Translations under genes and position numbers: made by a program
DNA from: an uncultured Muribaculaceae bacterium
GTDB taxonomy: Bacteria; Bacteroidota; Bacteroidia; Bacteroidales; Muribaculaceae
Reading direction: 5' to 3'
Assembly: GCA_947626355.1 (NCBI GenBank)
Contig: CANQRV010000004.1
Location: forward strand, 37,253-101,252
DNA: 64,000 nt
The notes under the pieces: generated by a model
What the model saw: the letters and a program-made list of their open reading frames with translations, nothing else
Database searches by the model: none
Told to the model about the DNA's origin: nothing
Shown here: one piece after another, positions 58,903 through 64,000 of the stretch
Layout of the letters: each line of letters begins with the position of its first letter
Position numbering within the stretch: the stretch's first letter is position 1

Positions 58903-61120
58903 TTATCTCATTTCAGGCATGGCGGCACTTGCAGCCTTGACTCCGCTGCCTGCCTACTCACAGAATTTCGAGCCCGTGGCGCCCGGCGACCTCAATGCCT
59001 CCGTCAACGGTCTTGTGGTCGACCTCTCATGGTCGTGGGGCAACGCCGGCACCCTTGTGGCCGGTCAGAGTTTTGAAGACGAGGAATTCCCACCCGCCGG
59101 CTGGGATGTCACCGCCACCTACGAAGGGGGCGAGGGCAACTGGCTCCGCTACGACTTCTCCGGCGACGAGATGACGCTCGCCCACGACGGCGACTGCGCG
59201 GCTATCCTTATGATGGGGGAGGGGAACGAGGAGTTCCCGGAGGAAAGTCATCAGGACGAATGGCTCATAATCCGTCCGGGCGACAATGCCGTCTATATGG
59301 ACTTCTGGTATTACCTCCATCCCGAGCTCTTCGACGTCGGCGGATACCAGGACTTCCCCGACCATTATTACGTGAAGATATCGCGCGACAACGGCGCCAG
59401 CTGGGAAGAGCTCTGGGACGGCCGCTGGGATATCGTCCCCACCGACGATGTCCGCATGGCGTCTCTTTTCCTCGGCCAGCCTACCGACGGCGACACGCTG
59501 GTGGCTTTCCAGGCTGTAAGCGGCGAGATGGAGTCGCTCTATTTCCTCTGGGCTGTTGACGACGTGGCGTTTTATGCCCCCGACGGCGAGGCCGTAGGCC
59601 AGGTGTCGGCTACGAGGCGTCATGCCGCAGGTATCCCCTCCGGCGTGGCCACACACCGGAAATTCATCTCTCAGTCAGGCGTCAGGACGAACGCTCCCGC
59701 GCGTGCCTCTTCCGATGAATGGCTCAACAACGGCAACACCACGTTCCGTGTCTATCTCGACGACGAGGTGATAGGCGATTATATCAAGCGCAGGTCGTTT
59801 ACCGACTATTCGGCGAAAGAGGACGGACCGCATATCTACAGCGTGATGGCATGGTCGGAGGCCGATGACGTGGAGTATGACGAGGCTACGGTGGAGGTAG
59901 TGACCGAAACGCCTGATTTCGCTCCCGCACGAAATCTGAAAGTCTCGTTTACGGAGCAGGAAGGCGAGCGGTATACCGTAGAGGCCACCTGGGAAGCTCC
60001 CGAGGGGTCGATGGCGCCTAACCATTACAATATCTACATCAACGACAAGGCGATGGGCTGGGTGGATGCCACCGATGAGCTCGCCGCCGGTCAGTCGGCC
60101 CTCTTCAAAGGCATTTACACTGTCGGCGTCGAGGCGGTCTACACGATGCCCGACGGATCGGCTCCTATCGTCTACGCGCAGGTGACGCCGGGCACTGTGC
60201 CCGCTCCGCTGAATGTCGGGATTGAGGCCGGAGCCGGGGTTAACACCCTTTCCTGGACGGCTCCCGAATATGAGGGCGCGGCTCCGCAATCCTACCTCGT
60301 GTATCGCGGCAACGAGCTGATAGGCGACAACGTCGCCGATACCTCCTTCACCGACGGCGATGCTCCCGCAGGCCGTTATTCCTACGGCATTCATGCCGTG
60401 TATGCCGACGGCACCGTCTCCCTCCCTGCCTCAGTGACTTATGGCGACGAGCCCGCCGTGGCCGCCCTTCCATTTGTGGAGTCGTTTGACGGAGCACACC
60501 TCCCTGCCGACTGGACCGTCGTGCTTTCCGACCCCAGGCAGACCGTGAAGGACATGTACAGCTGGCGCTTCGACAACTGGTTTGATATCGCCGTGGCCGA
60601 AGGCCTCGGATTCAGTGGCGATTTCGCCTCCATCAGCAGTGTGGCCGCCGGCATGAACCGCCTTGAGTCGCATCTCGTCACTCCGCCATTCGTGCCCGAG
60701 CTCCTCACGGCCGTGAAGTTTGTGAAATATTACGACGGACCGGTGGCATCCGAGAGCACCCTCTTCCAGCTCCAGGCCTCGGCCGACGGCGAGACATGGG
60801 ATCTGCTTGCCGACCTCACCTCATGCGACAACGGCCAGTGCATATATTCCCTCGCCGACTACGAGGGGCAGCGGATCCAGCTGCGCTGGAGCGTGCTGAG
60901 CCGCAACGCCGGTGTGGCCGCCGTCGACAATGTGGAGATCTGCGAGTCTGTCTCTGTCGATGAGGTGGCTGTGTCGCCGGCCGACGATGTCGTGGACGTG
61001 TTCACTCCGGCCGGTGTGCGGGTGGCTGAGAAGATGCATAAGGAGCAGCTGAAGTCGCTCGCCCCGGGCCTCTACATCCTCCGCGGCCTCTCCGGCTCCC
61101 GCAAATACATCGCCCGCTGA
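58895..61120 (+). CDS. secreted choice-of-anchor J / fibronectin-III protein with type IX-like tail
   Basis: A 741-residue exported protein with signal peptide KHYLISGMAALAALTPLPAYSQ from the GTG at 58895. It has a jelly-roll 'choice-of-anchor' domain (GQSFEDEEFPPAGWDVT, EWLIIRPGDNAVYMDFWY, YYVKISRDNGASWEEL), two or three fibronectin-III modules (LKVSFTEQEGERYTVEATWEAP; GVNTLSWTAPEYEGAAPQSYLV), and a second jelly roll (FVESFDGAHLPADWTV, SHLVTPPFVPELLTAVKFVKYY). The end, VDVFTPAGVRVAEKM with APGLYILRGLSG and KYIAR, is a type IX-like tail. It is built like the large protein at 45.8-50.2 kb and is probably surface-exposed. Confidence 0.8.
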   Translation: MKHYLISGMAALAALTPLPAYSQNFEPVAPGDLNASVNGLVVDLSWSWGNAGTLVAGQSFEDEEFPPAGWDVTATYEGGEGNWLRYDFSGDEMTLAHDGDCAAILMMGEGNEEFPEESHQDEWLIIRPGDNAVYMDFWYYLHPELFDVGGYQDFPDHYYVKISRDNGASWEELWDGRWDIVPTDDVRMASLFLGQPTDGDTLVAFQAVSGEMESLYFLWAVDDVAFYAPDGEAVGQVSATRRHAAGIPSGVATHRKFISQSGVRTNAPARASSDEWLNNGNTTFRVYLDDEVIGDYIKRRSFTDYSAKEDGPHIYSVMAWSEADDVEYDEATVEVVTETPDFAPARNLKVSFTEQEGERYTVEATWEAPEGSMAPNHYNIYINDKAMGWVDATDELAAGQSALFKGIYTVGVEAVYTMPDGSAPIVYAQVTPGTVPAPLNVGIEAGAGVNTLSWTAPEYEGAAPQSYLVYRGNELIGDNVADTSFTDGDAPAGRYSYGIHAVYADGTVSLPASVTYGDEPAVAALPFVESFDGAHLPADWTVVLSDPRQTVKDMYSWRFDNWFDIAVAEGLGFSGDFASISSVAAGMNRLESHLVTPPFVPELLTAVKFVKYYDGPVASESTLFQLQASADGETWDLLADLTSCDNGQCIYSLADYEGQRIQLRWSVLSRNAGVAAVDNVEICESVSVDEVAVSPADDVVDVFTPAGVRVAEKMHKEQLKSLAPGLYILRGLSGSRKYIAR

Positions 61121-61148
61121 CCTGCATCAGCATCCTATGGCATCCTAT

Positions 61149-61190
61149 AAAAGGAATGCGCACGGCCTTGAGAGTCGTGCGCATTCTTTT
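61149..61190. terminator. bidirectional terminator between the anchor-J gene and pfkA
   Basis: GAATGCGCACG (61154-61164) pairs with CGTGCGCATTC (61176-61186), with AAAA before and TTTT after, terminating both convergent genes. Confidence 0.85.
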
Positions 61191-61216
61191 ACGGCGGGAG
61201 AGGGGAGGGGTGTGGG

Positions 61217-62197
61217 TCAGATGGAGAGGCGGCGCAGGGTGGCCAGGAGCTCCTGGTTGATCGGCTTGTCGTTCTTGATGGCGCGCGTGAACGGCACGTA
61301 GACGATCTCGTCGTTCTTGATGCCGATCATCACATTGCGCTGGTCGTCGAGCAAGGCGTCGATGGCCGCCGCGCCCATACGCGAGGCCAGGATACGGTCG
61401 TAGGCAGTCGGCGAGCCGCCGCGCTGCAGGTGGCCAAGGATGGTGACGCGCACGTCGTAGTCGGGATACTCCTCCTTCACACGCTGCGCCAGACCCATCG
61501 CCCCACCCGTGATCGGCGACTCGGCAACCAGCACGATAGAACTGTTTTTCGACTTGCGGAAGCCGTTCTTGATGAGCTCCGAGAGCTGGTCGACCTGCGT
61601 GGAGATTTCCGGGATGATGGCGGCCTCGGCGCCCGATGCTATCGCGCCGTTGAGCGCCAGGAAGCCGGCGTCGCGTCCCATCACCTCGATGAAGAAGAGG
61701 CGCTCGTGCGACGTCGCCGTGTCGCGTATCTTGTCGACGCATTCCATGATGGTGTTGAGAGCCGTGTCGTAGCCTATCGTGCTGTCGGTGCCGTAGAGGT
61801 CGTTGTCGATCGTGCCCGGCAGGCCAACGATCGGGAAGGTGTATTCATTGGCGAAGATGCGCGCGCCCGTCAGCGAGCCGTCGCCGCCGATCACCACCAG
61901 CGCGTCGATCTCGTGGCGCTTCAGCACGTCGTAGGCGCACTGACGCCCCTCCGGAGTCTGAAACTCCTTGCAGCGCGCCGTCTTGAGGATCGTGCCTCGG
62001 CGCTGTATGATGTTCGATACATTCTGTGTGGAGAACTCCTCGATCTCATCTGTGATGAGGCCGCGGTAGCCACGGTAGATGCCATATACCTTGAAACCTG
62101 CGAAGATCGCCGCACGCGTCACCGCGCGTATCGCCGCGTTCATCCCCGGCGCGTCGCCTCCCGAGGTGAGGATACCTATTGATCTGATTTTCGACAT
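61217..62197 (-). CDS. pfkA: ATP-dependent 6-phosphofructokinase
   Basis: Commits glucose to glycolysis by phosphorylating fructose 6-phosphate. From the ATG at 62197 it has 326 residues, the usual bacterial PfkA size: [35 protein letters not shown], the active-site [13 protein letters not shown] with catalytic aspartate, [15 protein letters not shown], and [16 protein letters not shown]. The upstream open extension includes the promoter and is not used. Monocistronic, divergent from the HAD-ribF pair. Confidence 0.95.
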   Translation of the reverse strand: MSKIRSIGILTSGGDAPGMNAAIRAVTRAAIFAGFKVYGIYRGYRGLITDEIEEFSTQNVSNIIQRRGTILKTARCKEFQTPEGRQCAYDVLKRHEIDALVVIGGDGSLTGARIFANEYTFPIVGLPGTIDNDLYGTDSTIGYDTALNTIMECVDKIRDTATSHERLFFIEVMGRDAGFLALNGAIASGAEAAIIPEISTQVDQLSELIKNGFRKSKNSSIVLVAESPITGGAMGLAQRVKEEYPDYDVRVTILGHLQRGGSPTAYDRILASRMGAAAIDALLDDQRNVMIGIKNDEIVYVPFTRAIKNDKPINQELLATLRRLSI

Positions 62198-62250
62198 AGC
62201 GGATTTGAATATTGTTTGGGTTAAACTTCCTGTTACGGGTATTGTCTCTA

Positions 62251-62281
62251 CAAAGTTAACGTTTTGACCCGGTTTTGACAA
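62251..62281 (-). promoter_or_regulatory. promoter of pfkA
   Basis: Minus-strand TTG at 62281-62279, 20-nt spacer, TAACTTTG at 62258-62251. A plus-strand TAATTTTG at 62292-62299 lies just beside it and probably serves the HAD-ribF operon. Confidence 0.6.
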
Positions 62282-62291
62282 AAATAAATTG

Positions 62292-62299
62292 TAATTTTG
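62292..62299 (+). promoter_or_regulatory. -7 box of the HAD-ribF operon
   Basis: TAATTTTG at 62292-62299, leader about 40 nt; the -33 region is not clear and overlaps the divergent pfkA promoter. Confidence 0.45.
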
Positions 62300-62346
62300 C
62301 ACCCGCAACCGGTTTCCCTTATCCCGGCGGCCCTTAAACCACGACA

Positions 62347-62991
62347 ATGAAACACTACGACAATATCATCTTCGACCTCGGCGGCGTCGTGATCGACCTC
62401 GACCGCGACGAGGCCGTGAGGCGCCTCCAGCAGCTCGGCATCGCCGATGCCGACGTCATGCTCGACCGTTACGAGCAGCGCCCTCCGTTCCTTTATCTCG
62501 AGACCGGAGCCCTCCCGGCCCCCGGCCTGCTCGACCAGCTCCGCGCCCTGGCCAGGCCCGGAGTCTCCGACACCGACATCCAGGACGCTTTCGAGGCCTT
62601 CCTCGTCGACCTTCCCCGTGAGCGTCTGGAGGCTCTCCGCGCGGTCAGAGCCGCCGGCTACCGCGTCTTCATGCTCTCCAACACAAATCCGATAATGTAC
62701 AACCACTGGATCGCCGACCGCTTCCGCCAGGAGGGGCTCACCGTCAACGACTATTTCGACGGCGCGGTGAAGTCGTTTGAGGAAGGCACGTGCAAGCCCG
62801 ACAAGGCCATCTTCACGACGCTGCTCCGCCGCTATGGCCTTCGCCCGGAAGACACCCTCATGCTCGACGACTCCCCGGCAAACTGCGCCGCCGCCGAGGC
62901 TGTCGGCATCGACGCCATCCGTATCGACAACTCCGGCGACGACTCCATGCCCGGAATCTGCGGCCGCCTTATCGCGCAGCGCAATGGATAG
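62347..62991 (+). CDS. HAD-superfamily (YihX-like, IA) phosphatase
   Basis: A 214-residue cytosolic HAD hydrolase with motif [15 protein letters not shown], an alpha-helical cap, motif [15 protein letters not shown], motif III lysine in [11 protein letters not shown], and motif [21 protein letters not shown]. The DLGG form is typical of sugar-phosphate phosphatases such as YihX. It overlaps ribF by 8 bp, so it could act in flavin synthesis (the phosphatase step before riboflavin synthase is often done by such enzymes), but that is inference from position only. Confidence 0.85.
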   Translation: MKHYDNIIFDLGGVVIDLDRDEAVRRLQQLGIADADVMLDRYEQRPPFLYLETGALPAPGLLDQLRALARPGVSDTDIQDAFEAFLVDLPRERLEALRAVRAAGYRVFMLSNTNPIMYNHWIADRFRQEGLTVNDYFDGAVKSFEEGTCKPDKAIFTTLLRRYGLRPEDTLMLDDSPANCAAAEAVGIDAIRIDNSGDDSMPGICGRLIAQRNG

Positions 62992-63871
62992 CCGCGCCGC
63001 AACCGTGGGCACTTTCGACGGAGTGCACCGCGGTCATCTCGCCGTCATCGACGCCTTGCGGCGCGAGGCCGCGGCCCGCGGCCTCCGGCCCATGGCCGTC
63101 ACCTTCGACCGCCATCCCCTCTCGGTGGTGCGCCCCGACCGTGTGCCCCCCCTGCTCACCACTCCCCGGCGCCGCGACTATCTGCTGCGTCGCGCCGGCG
63201 TGGAGCCGGTAGAGGTGGAGTTCACCCCGGAGCTCAGCCACCTCACCGCGGCCCGGTGGCTCGAGAGGCTGCGGCGCGAGTGGAACGTCTCGTTGATGGT
63301 GGTAGGCTACGACAACACCTTCGGGTGCGACGGAGTGGGCCTCAGCATCTCCGACATCATGGAGCTCGGCCGCGAGGCCGGCATCGAGGTGAAGGAGGCG
63401 CCTGTGGTGCCGGGTGTCAGCTCCTCGGCAATAAGGAAGGCCCTCATGACAGGGCGCGTCGACGATGCCAACGCCATGCTCGGCAGAGGCTACCGTCTGG
63501 AGGGCACTGTAGTGCCCGGCGAGGCGGTCGGACGCGCCCTCGGATGGCCAACCGCCAATCTTCTCCCTGTGGAGGGGATGTGTGTGCCCGCTGGCGGGGT
63601 CTACGCGGCCCACGCCGTGACTCCCGACGGCGTGATGCGTCCGGCCATGGTCAATATCGGCGTGCGTCCCACGCTTCACGACGGACGCCCCGCCACTGTC
63701 GAGGCCCACATCCTCGACTTCTCCGGCGACCTCTATTCCCGGCCCCTCTCGCTCATCTTCCGGAAGCGCCTCCGCGACGAGCGGAATTTCCCTTCAATCG
63801 AGGCTCTGCGCGGCGCCATTGCCGCCGATTGCGACGCCACAAGAGTTTTTTTCGCAAAAAAAGACTCTTGA
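62984..63871 (+). CDS. ribF: bifunctional riboflavin kinase / FAD synthetase
   Basis: Converts riboflavin to FMN and then FAD. The ATG at 62984 ([26 protein letters not shown]) is in the end of the HAD gene. Residues 1-170 form the nucleotidyltransferase domain with the HxGH-type HRGH and the later SSSAIRKAL motif. The C-terminal kinase domain has GWPTANLLP, MVNIGVRPTLHDG and VEAHILDFSGDLYSRPLSLIF. At 295 residues it is about the normal length. A small AAGAGT/ACTCTT hairpin lies over its last codons (63841-63869). Confidence 0.93.
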   Translation: MDSRAATVGTFDGVHRGHLAVIDALRREAAARGLRPMAVTFDRHPLSVVRPDRVPPLLTTPRRRDYLLRRAGVEPVEVEFTPELSHLTAARWLERLRREWNVSLMVVGYDNTFGCDGVGLSISDIMELGREAGIEVKEAPVVPGVSSSAIRKALMTGRVDDANAMLGRGYRLEGTVVPGEAVGRALGWPTANLLPVEGMCVPAGGVYAAHAVTPDGVMRPAMVNIGVRPTLHDGRPATVEAHILDFSGDLYSRPLSLIFRKRLRDERNFPSIEALRGAIAADCDATRVFFAKKDS

Positions 63872-63885
63872 TAGCGAAAATTCAT

Positions 63886-63893
63886 TATCTTTG
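63886..63893 (+). promoter_or_regulatory. -7 box for the gene at the right edge
   Basis: TATCTTTG at 63886-63893; transcription would start near 63899, about 95 nt before ATG codons at 63995 and 63998. Confidence 0.45.
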
Positions 63894-63918
63894 TGATTCG
63901 TTAATCACTCGATATACC

Positions 63919-63957
63919 ATGCCCCAATACTTCGGTTATTTTTTGAGAGTTTGTTAA
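63919..63957 (+). CDS. possible 12-residue leader peptide
   Basis: ATG at 63919 opens MPQYFGYFLRVC and stops at 63957, between the -7 box and the next gene. Directly after the stop a GGCTCC-GA-GGAGCC hairpin (63959-63972) is followed by the AT-rich start region of the next gene. The arrangement suggests a translated leader, but the frame is short and could be chance. Confidence 0.3.
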   Translation: MPQYFGYFLRVC

Positions 63958-63958
63958 C

Positions 63959-63972
63959 GGCTCCGAGGAGCC
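63959..63972 (+). promoter_or_regulatory. leader hairpin before the gene at the right edge
   Basis: GGCTCC (63959-63964) and GGAGCC (63967-63972) form a tight 6-bp stem in the 5' leader. Two consecutive ATGs at 63995 and 63998 mark the start of a gene that continues beyond the window. Confidence 0.4.
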
Positions 63973-64000
63973 AAGTGTTTAATCCGTTAAAAATATGATG

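Overview
The window looks like a chromosomal segment of a high-GC gut Bacteroidales bacterium, most likely Muribaculaceae-like. The evidence is a SusC/SusD/SusE/SusF glycan-uptake operon, DUF5683, DUF4836-like and GT117 (DUF2723) proteins, C-terminal tails like those of type IX secretion cargo, almost no Shine-Dalgarno sequences, and repeated Bacteroidota-type promoters (TTG, 19-21 nt, then TAnnTTTG). The family assignment is inference; Bacteroidales is well supported.

Layout. 1-933: 5' part of sufB (minus). 1.2-1.46 kb: a promoter/terminator-bounded stretch without a gene, a candidate small RNA. 1.5-9.2 kb (plus): GT117 glycosyltransferase, shikimate kinase, an alanine dehydrogenase/PntA-like protein, a GT4 glycosyltransferase, a damaged SDR and a GH43 enzyme whose 5' end is a four-copy 18-bp repeat. 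9.3-11.4 kb: a Cof-type HAD phosphatase (minus), a second candidate small RNA or terminated leader, and a hemerythrin-LuxR fusion regulator. 11.4-25.8 kb (minus): a polysaccharide utilization locus, SusC-SusD-SusE-SusF, a terminator, then GH43-GH13-GH2, with a broken AAA-ATPase/nuclease gene at its distal end. It fits an alpha-glucan (starch-like) substrate, with accessory arabinosidase and galactosidase-type activities.

26-29.4 kb: lipoprotein, ABC ATPase and FtsX-like permease. 29.6 kb: aspartate aminotransferase. 30.9-33.7 kb: a three-gene operon of steroid 5-alpha-reductase-like, Old-Yellow-Enzyme-like and SDR proteins, matching the bile acid/steroid reduction trio known from gut Bacteroidales. 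33.7-37.8 kb: DUF2752, a dispanin fused to a PurN-like domain, an MsbA-like exporter and a divergent lipid A acyltransferase. 37.8-42.8 kb: TolC-HlyD-ABC-2 permease-ABC-2 permease efflux operon. 43-45.9 kb: an AT-richer accessory patch with a kinase-fold protein and a frameshifted TPR membrane protein flanked by inverted copies of a type IX tail plus hairpin.

45.8-61.1 kb: large secreted fibronectin/anchor proteins with type IX-like tails, interleaved with housekeeping genes: MATE pump, parA-parB-DUF5683-mltD, tRNA-Tyr and Lrp. 61.2-64 kb: phosphofructokinase, HAD phosphatase, bifunctional riboflavin kinase/FAD synthetase, and the leader region of a further gene that starts at the right edge.

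The observations I would follow first are the inverted tail/hairpin modules around the TPR pseudogene, the steroid-reductase operon, the PurN-dispanin fusion, the hemerythrin-LuxR regulator, the NLYMTR start-codon repeat, and the two gene-free promoter/terminator units.
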